A DNA stretch of 64,000 nucleotides from Mycolicibacterium moriokaense (GTDB lineage: Bacteria; Actinomycetota; Actinomycetes; Mycobacteriales; Mycobacteriaceae): assembly GCF_003347205.1 (NCBI RefSeq), contig NZ_QQBJ01000005.1, positions 310,001 to 374,000 of the forward strand, given 5' to 3'. This document shows positions 52,276-60,600 of the stretch, one piece after another (positions within the stretch are counted from its first letter, which is position 1; each line of letters begins with the position of its first letter). Position numbers and translations under genes: made by a program. The notes under the pieces were generated by a model. The model saw only the letters and a program-made list of their open reading frames with translations, searched no databases and was not told where the DNA came from.

Positions 52276-53382
52276 ATGGCCTTCTCCCTCAGCGAAAACT
52301 CTGCGCTCCTGAGCCCCGTCACTGTGGGCGACGTCCAAGCGTCCAATCGGATCTTCATGGCCCCGCTGACGCGGACGCGCGCCGAGTCTGACGCAACCCC
52401 ATCGGAGTTGGCGGCGACGTACTACTCGCAGCGCGCATCGGCGGGCCTGATCATCAGCGAGGCGACCGCGGTGTCGCGCGCGGCGAACGGTGCCTACGCC
52501 AACACGCCCGGCATGTTCACCGACCGGCATCAGCAGCGCTGGGCCGAGATCGCCGACGCCGTGCATGCCGAGGGCGGACGGATGTTCGTCCAGCTCTGGC
52601 ACGTCGGCCGGATGGGGCACCCGGACATCAGCGGCGTGCGGACCGTCGGGCCGTCGCCGATCGCCGCCGACCTGACGGCGCACACGCCGGCGGGGAAGAA
52701 GCCGCTGCCGGTGCCGCATGCCTTGGGCGGCGACGAAATCGCCGGCATCGTCTCGGACTTCCGTGCCGCGGCCCGCCGTGCCGTCGACGCCGGAATGGAC
52801 GGCGTCGAGATCCACTCCGCGAACGGCTATCTGCTGCACGAGTTCCTCTCCGACGTGACCAACCGGCGCGACGACGGCTACGGCGGATCGCCGGACAACC
52901 GCGCCCGGTTTACCGCCGAAGTCGTCGAGGCCGTCGTCGCCGAGATCGGAGCGGGCCGGGTGGGGCTGCGCATCTCGCCGGGAAACGGCGCAGGCGACAT
53001 GCGCGAGATCGACGAGGTCGGCGCGTACGAAGCTCTACTGAACAGGATCGCGCCGCTGGGGCTGGCGTATCTGCATCTGCTGGTCGAGCCCACACAGCCG
53101 GTGTTCGCCGCGGTGCGCACGCTGTGGGCGGGCACGCTGGTGCTCAACACCCCGCGTGAGATCGACACCAACTTCTGCGAGCTGGAGAACCTCGCGGAGT
53201 GGGGTGTCATCGGCGCCGCCGCCGTCGGCCGCGCCTACCTGGCCAACCCGGACCTGGTCGACCGGCTGACCTACGGCGCCGAGCTCAACGAGCCGGACCC
53301 GTCGACGTTCTACTCATCGGGTGCGGCGGGCTACACCGATTACCCGACGCTGGCGGAGATCGACTTCTTCGACGTGGCCTAG
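52276..53382 (+). CDS. Old Yellow Enzyme-family alkene reductase
   Basis: A 368-aa FMN-dependent OYE (NemA/XenA-like) that reduces activated C=C bonds or nitro esters with NAD(P)H. Family motifs: LLSPVTVGDVQASNRIFMAP, the substrate-binding His/Asn in VEIHSANGYLLHEFLS, and RDDGYGGSPDNRARF. The ATG at 52276 leaves nine residues before LLSP, as in homologues; an in-frame ATG at 52243 is possible. It interrupts the dapC-fadA neighbourhood seen in M. tuberculosis. Confidence 0.9.
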   Translation: MAFSLSENSALLSPVTVGDVQASNRIFMAPLTRTRAESDATPSELAATYYSQRASAGLIISEATAVSRAANGAYANTPGMFTDRHQQRWAEIADAVHAEGGRMFVQLWHVGRMGHPDISGVRTVGPSPIAADLTAHTPAGKKPLPVPHALGGDEIAGIVSDFRAAARRAVDAGMDGVEIHSANGYLLHEFLSDVTNRRDDGYGGSPDNRARFTAEVVEAVVAEIGAGRVGLRISPGNGAGDMREIDEVGAYEALLNRIAPLGLAYLHLLVEPTQPVFAAVRTLWAGTLVLNTPREIDTNFCELENLAEWGVIGAAAVGRAYLANPDLVDRLTYGAELNEPDPSTFYSSGAAGYTDYPTLAEIDFFDVA

Positions 53383-53390
53383 CCGCGAGC

Positions 53391-53410
53391 GGGAGGGTGA
53401 CGAACCTCCC
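53391..53410 (+). terminator. Stem-loop after the OYE gene
   Basis: GGGAGG, 8 nt, CCTCCC starting 9 bp after the OYE stop. Its right arm shares CCC with the adjacent palindrome at 53408, so the two structures exclude each other. No T-run. Confidence 0.35.
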
Positions 53411-53425
53411 AACCACCCGGTTGGG
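53408..53425. promoter_or_regulatory. Palindrome in the fadA-fadB promoter
   Basis: CCCAACC, ACCC, GGTTGGG: perfect 7-bp arms, 4-bp spacer, 10 bp upstream of a TAGTCT -10 box (53435-53440), so it covers the -35 region. A fatty-acid-responsive repressor is a plausible binder. Confidence 0.55.
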
Positions 53426-53510
53426 TGGGGCTGTTAGTCTGGCGCACAGAGGACGATCACCCGTGCCGGGCAGGTCTCCCAACAACCCCACCTGAACAGG
53501 AAATATCTTC

Positions 53511-54722
53511 ATGTCCGAAGAAGCCTTCATCTATGAGGCCATTCGCACGCCGCGAGGAAAGAACAAGAACGGCGCGCTCAACGAGGTCAAGCCGATCAAC
53601 CTGGTCACCGGACTCGTCGACGAGCTGCGCTCCCGCTACCCCGACCTGGACGAGACGCTGATCAGCGACATGATCCTGGGCGTCGTGTCGCCGGTCGGCG
53701 ACCAGGGCGGCGACATCGCCCGCACCGCCGTGCTGGCCGCGGGGTTGCCCGAGACCACCGGTGGCGTGCAGCTCAACCGGTTCTGCGCCTCGGGCCTGGA
53801 GGCGGTCAACACCGCCGCGCAGAAGGTGCGCTCCGGCTGGGACGACCTGGTGCTGGCCGGCGGCGTCGAGTCGATGAGCCGGGTTCCGATGGGCTCCGAT
53901 GGCGGCGCCTGGGCCACCGACCCCGAGACCAACTACACCATCGGCTTCGTGCCGCAGGGCATCGGCGCCGACCTGATCGCCACCATCGAGGGCTTCTCCC
54001 GTGAGGACGTCGACCGCTACGCGCTGCGCAGCCAGGAGAAGGCCGCGGCCGCATGGTCGGGCGGCTACTTCGCCAAGTCCGTGGTCCCGGTCCGCGACCA
54101 GAACGGTCTGGTCATCCTCGACCACGACGAGCACATGCGCCCCGACACCACCATGGAAGGCCTGGCCAAGCTGAAGACCGCGTTCGACGGCGTCGGCGAG
54201 ATGGGCGGCTTCGACGACGTGGCGCTGCAGAAGTACCACTGGATCGAGAAGATCGACCACGTGCACACCGGCGGCAACAGCTCCGGCATCGTCGACGGCG
54301 CCGCGCTGGTGCTCGTCGGATCCGAGAAGGCAGGCCAGTCGCAGGGGCTGACCCCCCGGGCCCGCATCGTCGCCACGGCGACCAGCGGCGCGGACCCCGT
54401 CATCATGCTCACCGGCCCGACCCCCGCCACCAAGAAGGTGCTCGACCGCGCGGGCCTGACCGTCGACGACATCGACCTGTTCGAGCTGAACGAGGCGTTC
54501 GCGTCGGTGGTGCTGAAGTTCCAGAAGGACCTCAACATTCCCGACGAGAAGCTCAACGTCAACGGTGGCGCCATCGCGATGGGCCACCCGCTGGGCGCCA
54601 CCGGCGCCATGATCACCGGCACCATGGTCGACGAGCTCGAGCGGCGGGGCGCCCGTCGCGCGCTGGTCACCCTGTGCATCGGCGGCGGTATGGGTGTCGC
54701 GACGATTATCGAGAGGGTGTAG
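53511..54722 (+). CDS. fadA: Acetyl-CoA acyltransferase FadA (thiolase)
   Basis: A 403-aa thiolase, the last step of beta-oxidation, splitting 3-ketoacyl-CoA into acetyl-CoA and a shortened acyl-CoA. The nucleophile is in [11 protein letters not shown], the His in [16 protein letters not shown] and the second Cys in [11 protein letters not shown]. It forms an operon with fadB, 11 bp apart, as in the bacterial trifunctional complex; orthology to Rv0859 is from memory. Preceded by a 70-nt leader and the palindrome at 53408. Confidence 0.93.
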   Translation: MSEEAFIYEAIRTPRGKNKNGALNEVKPINLVTGLVDELRSRYPDLDETLISDMILGVVSPVGDQGGDIARTAVLAAGLPETTGGVQLNRFCASGLEAVNTAAQKVRSGWDDLVLAGGVESMSRVPMGSDGGAWATDPETNYTIGFVPQGIGADLIATIEGFSREDVDRYALRSQEKAAAAWSGGYFAKSVVPVRDQNGLVILDHDEHMRPDTTMEGLAKLKTAFDGVGEMGGFDDVALQKYHWIEKIDHVHTGGNSSGIVDGAALVLVGSEKAGQSQGLTPRARIVATATSGADPVIMLTGPTPATKKVLDRAGLTVDDIDLFELNEAFASVVLKFQKDLNIPDEKLNVNGGAIAMGHPLGATGAMITGTMVDELERRGARRALVTLCIGGGMGVATIIERV

Positions 54723-54733
54723 GGCCACTTAAA

Positions 54734-56881
54734 ATGAGCACTGAGAACACCATTGTCTGGGACAAGGATGCCGACGGCATCGTCACCTTGACGCTGGACG
54801 ATCCCACCGGCTCGGCCAACGTGATGAACGAGCACTACCAGGAATCCATGCGCAAGGCGGTCGAACGCCTTGTCGCCGAGAAGGATTCGATCACCGGCGT
54901 AGTCATCACCAGCGCCAAGAAGACCTTCTTCGCCGGCGGCGACCTCACCGCGATGGTGAAGGCTCAGCCTGAGGATGCGGGTGAATTCTTCAGCACGGTC
55001 GAGGGCATCAAGGCCGACCTGCGCACGCTGGAGACGCTGGGCAAGCCCGTCGTCGCCGCGATCAACGGCGCGGCGCTCGGCGGTGGCCTCGAGATCGCGC
55101 TGGCATGCCACCACCGGATCATCGCCGACGTGTCCGGTGCGGTCGTCGGCTTCCCGGAGGTGACGCTCGGCCTGCTGCCCGGCGGCGGCGGCGTCACCCG
55201 CAGCGTGCGGATGTTCGGCATCCAGAACGCGTTCATGAACGTGCTCAGCCAGGGCACCCGCTTCAAGCCGGCCAAGGCCCGCGACATCGGCCTGGTCGAC
55301 GACGTGTTGCCGACGGTAGACGAGCTGGTGCCCGCTGCGAAGGCGTGGATCAAGGCCAACCCCGACGCGCACACCCAGCCGTGGGATGCCAAGGGCTACA
55401 AGATGCCCGGCGGTACGCCGTCGAGTCCGGGGCTGGCGGGCATCCTGCCGTCCTTCCCGGCACTGCTGAAGAAACAGCTCAAGGGTGCCCCGATGCCGGC
55501 GCCGCGCGCCATCCTCGATGCGGCGGTCGAGGGTGCGCAGGTGGACTTCGACACCGCAAGCCGCATCGAGAGCCGCTACTTCACCCATCTGGTCACCGGC
55601 CAGACCGCCAAGAACATGATCCAGGCGTTCTTCTTCGACCTGGCTCACATCAACGGCGGCGGCTCGCGGCCCGACGGGATCGGCAAGACCCCGATCACCA
55701 AGATCGGCGTGCTCGGCGCAGGCATGATGGGCGCGGGCATCGCGTATGTCTCGGCCAAAGCCGGTTTCGACGTGGTGCTCAAGGACGTCGACATCGAGGC
55801 CGCGAACAAGGGCAAGGGCTACTCCGAGAAGCTGGAAGCCAAGGCGCTGGAGCGGGGCAAGACCACGCAGGAGCGCTCCGACGCGCTGCTGGCCCGCATC
55901 ACGCCGACGGCCGATCCCGCCGACCTCAAGGGCGTCGACTTCGTCATCGAGGCGGTGTTCGAGAACCAGGATCTCAAGCACAAGGTGTTTCAGGAGATCG
56001 AGGACGTCGTCGAGCCCAACGCGGTGCTGGGGTCGAACACCTCGACGCTGCCGATCACCGGTCTGGCGACCGGCGTGAAGCGGCAGGAGGACTTCATCGG
56101 CATCCACTTCTTCTCACCGGTCGACAAGATGCCGCTGGTCGAGATCATCAAGGGCGAGAAGACCTCTGACGACGTTCTGGCCCGGGTATTCGACTACACC
56201 CTGGCCATCGGCAAGACCCCGATCGTCGTCAACGACAGCCGCGGCTTCTTCACGTCGAGGGTGATCGGCACGTTCGTCAACGAGGCGCTGGCCATGCTCG
56301 GCGAGGGCGTCGCCGCCGCGTCGATCGAGCACGCCGGTTCCCAAGCTGGTTACCCGGCGCCGCCGCTTCAGCTGTCCGACGAGCTCAACCTCGAGCTGAT
56401 GCACAAGATCGCGGCCGCCACCCGCAAGGGCGTCGAGGATGCGGGCGCCACCTACGAGCCGCATCCGGCCGAGGCCGTCGTCGAGAAGATGATCGAGATC
56501 GGCCGCCCGTCGCGGTTGAAGGGCGCGGGCTTCTACGACTACGTCGACGGCAAGCGCACCGGTCTGTGGCCGGGACTGGCGGAGACGTTCAAGTCCGGCA
56601 CGGCCGAGATTCCGTTGCAGGACATGATCGACCGGATGCTGTTCGCCGAGGCGCTCGAGACCCAGAAGTGCCTCGACGAAGGTGTGCTGACGTCGACCGC
56701 CGACGCCAACATCGGCTCGATCATGGGCATCGGGTACCCGCCGTACACCGGCGGCAGTGCGCAGTTCATCGTCGGCTACGAGGGTGAAGGCGGCAGGGGC
56801 AAGGAGGCGTTCGTCGCGCGTGCCAAGGAACTGGCCGCCCGCTACGGCGACCGCTTCAACCCGCCGGAGTCGCTGCTGTAA
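54734..56881 (+). CDS. fadB: Fatty acid oxidation protein FadB (hydratase/3-hydroxyacyl-CoA dehydrogenase)
   Basis: A 715-aa bifunctional enzyme: an N-terminal crotonase half (FFAGGDLTAM, INGAALGGGLEIALACHHR with the oxyanion glycines, and PEVTLGLLPGGGG with the catalytic Glu) and a C-terminal 3-hydroxyacyl-CoA dehydrogenase half (GVLGAGMMGAGIAYVSAKAG for NAD, then IGIHFFSPVDKMPLVEII with the catalytic His). It hydrates 2-enoyl-CoA and oxidises the 3-hydroxy product, passing it to FadA. Length and context match Rv0860. Confidence 0.94.
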   Translation: MSTENTIVWDKDADGIVTLTLDDPTGSANVMNEHYQESMRKAVERLVAEKDSITGVVITSAKKTFFAGGDLTAMVKAQPEDAGEFFSTVEGIKADLRTLETLGKPVVAAINGAALGGGLEIALACHHRIIADVSGAVVGFPEVTLGLLPGGGGVTRSVRMFGIQNAFMNVLSQGTRFKPAKARDIGLVDDVLPTVDELVPAAKAWIKANPDAHTQPWDAKGYKMPGGTPSSPGLAGILPSFPALLKKQLKGAPMPAPRAILDAAVEGAQVDFDTASRIESRYFTHLVTGQTAKNMIQAFFFDLAHINGGGSRPDGIGKTPITKIGVLGAGMMGAGIAYVSAKAGFDVVLKDVDIEAANKGKGYSEKLEAKALERGKTTQERSDALLARITPTADPADLKGVDFVIEAVFENQDLKHKVFQEIEDVVEPNAVLGSNTSTLPITGLATGVKRQEDFIGIHFFSPVDKMPLVEIIKGEKTSDDVLARVFDYTLAIGKTPIVVNDSRGFFTSRVIGTFVNEALAMLGEGVAAASIEHAGSQAGYPAPPLQLSDELNLELMHKIAAATRKGVEDAGATYEPHPAEAVVEKMIEIGRPSRLKGAGFYDYVDGKRTGLWPGLAETFKSGTAEIPLQDMIDRMLFAEALETQKCLDEGVLTSTADANIGSIMGIGYPPYTGGSAQFIVGYEGEGGRGKEAFVARAKELAARYGDRFNPPESLL

Positions 56882-56901
56882 TACAGGGGGCTGTTGCGTT
56901 C

Positions 56902-56907
56902 TAGGAT
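56902..56907 (+). promoter_or_regulatory. -10 box of the S9 peptidase gene (leaderless)
   Basis: TAGGAT ends 5 nt before the ATG at 56913. Confidence 0.35.
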
Positions 56908-56912
56908 CTGCC

Positions 56913-58766
56913 ATGGCCGATGTGAAACTCATCCCCCTCGACGTGCTGCTGGGCAACCCCGAGCGGGCGGCGGCGCAGATCTCGCCGGACGGCAAGCGGT
57001 TGTCGTACATGGCACCGCTGGACGGCGTGCTTAACGTCTTCGTCGGCGACGCCGGGGCGGGCAACGAACAACCGGTCACCCACGACACCGACCGCGGGAT
57101 CCAGGGCTACGCGTGGGCGCACGACAACCGCCACCTGATGTATGTGCGGGACAAGGACGGAAGCGAGAACTTCCGCCTGTACGACGTCGACGTCGAAACC
57201 GGCACGGAGCGCGACCTCACGCCGCTCGATGACGTGCAGTGCCGGCTGATCGCGCACCGCAAGCGGTTTCCGAACGATGTGCTGATCGGGCTGAACAAGG
57301 ACAACCCGCAACTGCACGACGTGTACCACCTCGACCTGGTGACGGGCGCGCTCGAGAAGGTCGTCGAGAATCCGGGGTTTCTCGGCTGGGTGGTCGACGA
57401 CGACCTCAAGGTCCGCGGCGGTGTGGCGCCGACGCCCGACGGCGGCATGGTGATCATGGTGCGCGACGACGAGGCGTCCGACTGGCGCCCGCTGCTGGAG
57501 GTGCCGCCCGAAGACGCGGAAACGACCGGGCCGCTGGGGTTTACGAAAGACGGCACGGCCATGTACCTGCAGACGTCGGTCGACTCGAACACCGGACGGC
57601 TGGTCAGGATGGACATCGCGACGGGCGCCGTGGAGGTGATCGCCGAGGACCCGGACTACGACATCACCGGCGTGATGATCGACCCCGACACCCGCGAGAT
57701 CGACGGTGTCATCGTCTACGGCGACCGGGTCACCTACCGCATCTTCAACGAGTCGATGCGCGCCGACATCGAAGCGCTGCAGCAACTCAACTCCGGCGAT
57801 CTGATGATCAGCGACCGCGACCACGATGACTCGACGTGGCTGGTGGCGTTTGACAACGACTCGGGGCCGGTGAAGTTCTACACCTGGGACCGTGCGGAGA
57901 AGGCGGCGACGTTCCTGTTCGATCACCGGCCTGAACTGAACAACTACCCGCTTGTGCCGATGCAGCCGTTCACCTTCCAGGCGCGTGACGGGCTGTCGAT
58001 TCACGGGTATCTGACCTTTCCAGCGCAGGTCGAGCGCACCGGTTTGCCGACTGTTCTCGTCGTGCACGGCGGACCCTGGGCTCGCGACGGCTGGGGCCTG
58101 GATGCCGAGGCGCAGTGGCTGGCGAACCGCGGTTACCTGTGCGTGCACGTGAACTTCCGCGGCTCCAGCGGGTACGGCAAGGACTTCATGAACGCCGGCG
58201 ACCGCGAGTGGGGCGCCAAGATGCACGACGATCTGCTCGACGCCATCGATCACCTTGTGGCGCAGGGTGTCACCGATCGCGACCGGGTGGCCGTCTACGG
58301 CGGGTCCTACGGCGGATACGCGGCCCTGGTGGGTGCGACGTTCACCCCCGACGTCTTTCGGTGCGCGATCTCGATGGTCGGGCCGTCGAACCTCAACACG
58401 CTGATGGACTCGTTTCCGGAGTACTGGAAGCCGATGCTCGCGCTGTGGCACAAGCGGGTCGGCGAGGACAGGGATTTTCTGTGGTCACGCTCGCCGCTGT
58501 CGCGGGTCGACGCGATCCGGATCCCCATCCTGATCGCCCAGGGCGACAACGATCCGCGCGTCAAGCGGGCGGAGTCCGAGCAGATCGTCGCGGCGATGAC
58601 GGAGCGGGGGATCGACCACGAGTACGCGATGTACGAGAACGAGGGCCACGGGTTGGCCAAGCCGGAGAATCGCCTGGACTTCTATCGCCGCGCCGACCGA
58701 TTCCTGGCCAAGCATCTCGGCGGCCGGGCGGAGACGGTTCAGCCCGGGGTGCGCACCGTCGGGTAG
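56913..58766 (+). CDS. S9-family prolyl oligopeptidase/acylaminoacyl peptidase
   Basis: A 617-aa serine peptidase: an N-terminal beta-propeller (about residues 20-350, with repeats such as AWAHDNRHLMYVRDKDGSEN) that gates access and a C-terminal alpha/beta hydrolase. The triad is visible as Ser in VYGGSYGGYAALV, Asp in IAQGDNDPRV and His in NEGHGLAKPENR. There is no signal peptide, so it acts in the cytosol on short peptides. Its 3' end overlaps the convergent monooxygenase gene by 28 bp. Confidence 0.9.
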   Translation: MADVKLIPLDVLLGNPERAAAQISPDGKRLSYMAPLDGVLNVFVGDAGAGNEQPVTHDTDRGIQGYAWAHDNRHLMYVRDKDGSENFRLYDVDVETGTERDLTPLDDVQCRLIAHRKRFPNDVLIGLNKDNPQLHDVYHLDLVTGALEKVVENPGFLGWVVDDDLKVRGGVAPTPDGGMVIMVRDDEASDWRPLLEVPPEDAETTGPLGFTKDGTAMYLQTSVDSNTGRLVRMDIATGAVEVIAEDPDYDITGVMIDPDTREIDGVIVYGDRVTYRIFNESMRADIEALQQLNSGDLMISDRDHDDSTWLVAFDNDSGPVKFYTWDRAEKAATFLFDHRPELNNYPLVPMQPFTFQARDGLSIHGYLTFPAQVERTGLPTVLVVHGGPWARDGWGLDAEAQWLANRGYLCVHVNFRGSSGYGKDFMNAGDREWGAKMHDDLLDAIDHLVAQGVTDRDRVAVYGGSYGGYAALVGATFTPDVFRCAISMVGPSNLNTLMDSFPEYWKPMLALWHKRVGEDRDFLWSRSPLSRVDAIRIPILIAQGDNDPRVKRAESEQIVAAMTERGIDHEYAMYENEGHGLAKPENRLDFYRRADRFLAKHLGGRAETVQPGVRTVG

Positions 58767-59947
58767 TCGGGCAGCGGCATCGAGTCGTACAGCCTGACGC
58801 CCTTGCGATTGCGCCGGGCCAGCGCCTGCGTCACCCCGAGTGGCAGCGCCGAGATCAACCGACCCGCGCCGACCAGGGCCATGACGCCAACGCGGGATCC
58901 GGGCACGATGGTCTTCGCGTTGACCCTGGCCAGCTTTCGGCTGCCGAGCACCGACGGCATCATCGTGGCTTCGTAGGCGGCGAACGCCGCGGTGTGGTCA
59001 CCGTTCGATCGGGCGAGTTCGACCGCCAGCACGTAGGCACCGTAGACGGCGAGGCTGGTGCTGCCCCCGACCGCCGGGCCGGGGCAGTAGCCCGCGTCGC
59101 CGACCAGCGTCACGCGGCCGCGCGACCACGTCGGCATCTCCAACTGGGTGATGGCGTCGAAGTAGAACGTCGGGGTGCGGTCCACCTCGGCGAGCCAGCC
59201 GTCGACCTCGTCGGACACGCCCGCGAAGGCGTCGCGCAACTGCGTCTTCTGGCGGTCGACGGCACGATGGTCGAAGCCGAGGGGCTGCCGCGGCCGGAAC
59301 ATGAAGACGGCGCGGGCGTCGTCAAGGTGGTCGGCGGTGTACACCATCGCGACGCGGTCCGGTTCGAAGTAGCCGCTCATCTCACCCTCGTGGGCAAGCG
59401 CTTTCGGCACGGAAACCACCGACAGGTAGCCGCCGAGGAACCGCTCGGGCACCGCGCCGAAGACGAGTTGACGCACCCCCGAGTGGAGGCCGTCGGCGCC
59501 GACCACGACGTCGAACCGATCCGGCCGGCCGTGTGCGAACGTCACGGTGCCGTCGTCGGAGATCGCGGTGATCTGATCGCCGAACCGATAGTCGACGCCG
59601 TCGCTACCCGCGTTGTAGTAGATCTCGCTCAAGTCGTCGCGCATGATCTCGACGTGCTGGTCGGAGATGGTCCTCTCGAGCTTGAGGTAGTCGATGCGGG
59701 CGGGCCGCGACGCCCACGGCCGGTGCGCCGCCAGCACCGCGGTGCCGGTTGCGTGCGCCTCGATCTGCGGCAGAACTCCCATGCGTTCGGAGATCTCCAC
59801 CGCCGGGCGGAACAAGTCGATGGCGTGACCGCCTGTCTTGCGCAACGCGGGCGCCCGCTCGACGACGGTGACGTCGACGCCCTGGCGGTCCAGCCAATAC
59901 GCGAGTACCGGCCCGGCGATGCTTGCCCCAGAGATCAGCACGCGCAT
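58739..59947 (-). CDS. FAD-dependent monooxygenase (PHBH/TetX type)
   Basis: A 402-aa single-component flavin monooxygenase: N-terminal ISGASIAGPVLAYWLDRQG binds FAD, the DG motif is VVVGADGLHSGVRQ and the GD motif is LVGDAGYCPGPAVGGSTSLA. Members hydroxylate aromatic or polyketide-like substrates, or inactivate antibiotics. The ATG follows AGGAGGA. It is divergent from a tetR gene, and both share the duplicated operator at 59961-60012, so expression is probably induced by its substrate. Confidence 0.9.
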   Translation of the reverse strand: MRVLISGASIAGPVLAYWLDRQGVDVTVVERAPALRKTGGHAIDLFRPAVEISERMGVLPQIEAHATGTAVLAAHRPWASRPARIDYLKLERTISDQHVEIMRDDLSEIYYNAGSDGVDYRFGDQITAISDDGTVTFAHGRPDRFDVVVGADGLHSGVRQLVFGAVPERFLGGYLSVVSVPKALAHEGEMSGYFEPDRVAMVYTADHLDDARAVFMFRPRQPLGFDHRAVDRQKTQLRDAFAGVSDEVDGWLAEVDRTPTFYFDAITQLEMPTWSRGRVTLVGDAGYCPGPAVGGSTSLAVYGAYVLAVELARSNGDHTAAFAAYEATMMPSVLGSRKLARVNAKTIVPGSRVGVMALVGAGRLISALPLGVTQALARRNRKGVRLYDSMPLPDYPTVRTPG

Positions 59948-59960
59948 ATCGTCCTCCTGA

Positions 59961-60012
59961 CTTACTTAACGATCGGTAAGCATACATCAAAGCTTACCGC
60001 CCGTTAAGTAAG
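59961..60012. promoter_or_regulatory. Two tandem TetR operators between the monooxygenase and tetR
   Basis: Two 16-bp palindromes, CTTAACGATCGGTAAG (59965-59980) and CTTACCGCCCGTTAAG (59993-60008), 28 bp centre to centre. They also sit inside a larger inverted repeat with 21-bp arms (59961-59981 and 59992-60012, two mismatches), so the whole region could fold or bind two dimers. Confidence 0.75.
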
Positions 60013-60013
60013 T

Positions 60014-60019
60014 TAGAGT
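60014..60019 (+). promoter_or_regulatory. -10 box of the second tetR (leaderless)
   Basis: TAGAGT ends 6 nt before the GTG start at 60026; the operator lies immediately upstream. Confidence 0.45.
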
Positions 60020-60025
60020 GGCTGC

Positions 60026-60571
60026 GTGCCGAAGCCTCCGTCCGAGACCCGTGTGCGCATCCAGGAAGCGGCTCGCGAACTGTTCACGCAGAAGGGTGTG
60101 CAGCGCACCAGCCTGCAGGACATCGCGGACCGGCTGGGCATCACCAAGCCGGCGCTCTATTACCACTTCCGGTCGCGCGAAGACCTGGTGCGCAGCATCC
60201 TGGTGCCGCTGATGGAGGAGGGGGAGGCATTCGTCGCCGCCCACGAGCGGCGGCGAGGCGCGAAGCGCGCTACGCCTCGTGAACTGCTGGAGGGCTACTT
60301 CGACTTCCACTTCAAGCACCGCGCGGACTTGGTGCTGGTGGTCTCGGAGCTCACGACACTGGCCGATCTGGGTCTGATCGACACCATGCTGGCGTGGCGG
60401 GAAAGGCTGAGCCGCTTGGTGTTCGGCGCCAAACCGACGCTCGAGCAGGCCGCCAGAGCGGTGATCGCGTTCGGCGGTTTGCAGGACTGCTGCCTGCAGT
60501 TCCCCGACGCGTCCTATGAGCAACTCCGGATGGCGACGGTCGACGGCGCGATGTCGGCGCTCGGCATCTGA
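60026..60571 (+). CDS. TetR-family repressor of the flavin monooxygenase
   Basis: A 181-aa TetR regulator with a clear N-terminal helix-turn-helix (TSLQDIADRLGITKPALYYHF) and a helical ligand-binding domain with a C-terminal pair of Cys residues (QDCCLQF). Divergent orientation and the paired palindromes between the genes strongly suggest self-regulation and control of the monooxygenase. Effector unknown, most likely the monooxygenase substrate. Confidence 0.9.
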   Translation: MPKPPSETRVRIQEAARELFTQKGVQRTSLQDIADRLGITKPALYYHFRSREDLVRSILVPLMEEGEAFVAAHERRRGAKRATPRELLEGYFDFHFKHRADLVLVVSELTTLADLGLIDTMLAWRERLSRLVFGAKPTLEQAARAVIAFGGLQDCCLQFPDASYEQLRMATVDGAMSALGI

Positions 60572-60588
60572 GCGGCCAAGCCATTGCG

Positions 60589-60594
60589 TAGGGT
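60589..60594 (+). promoter_or_regulatory. -10 box of the acyl-CoA synthetase gene (leaderless)
   Basis: TAGGGT ends 6 nt before the GTG start at 60601. Confidence 0.45.
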
Positions 60595-60600
60595 CGAGAT

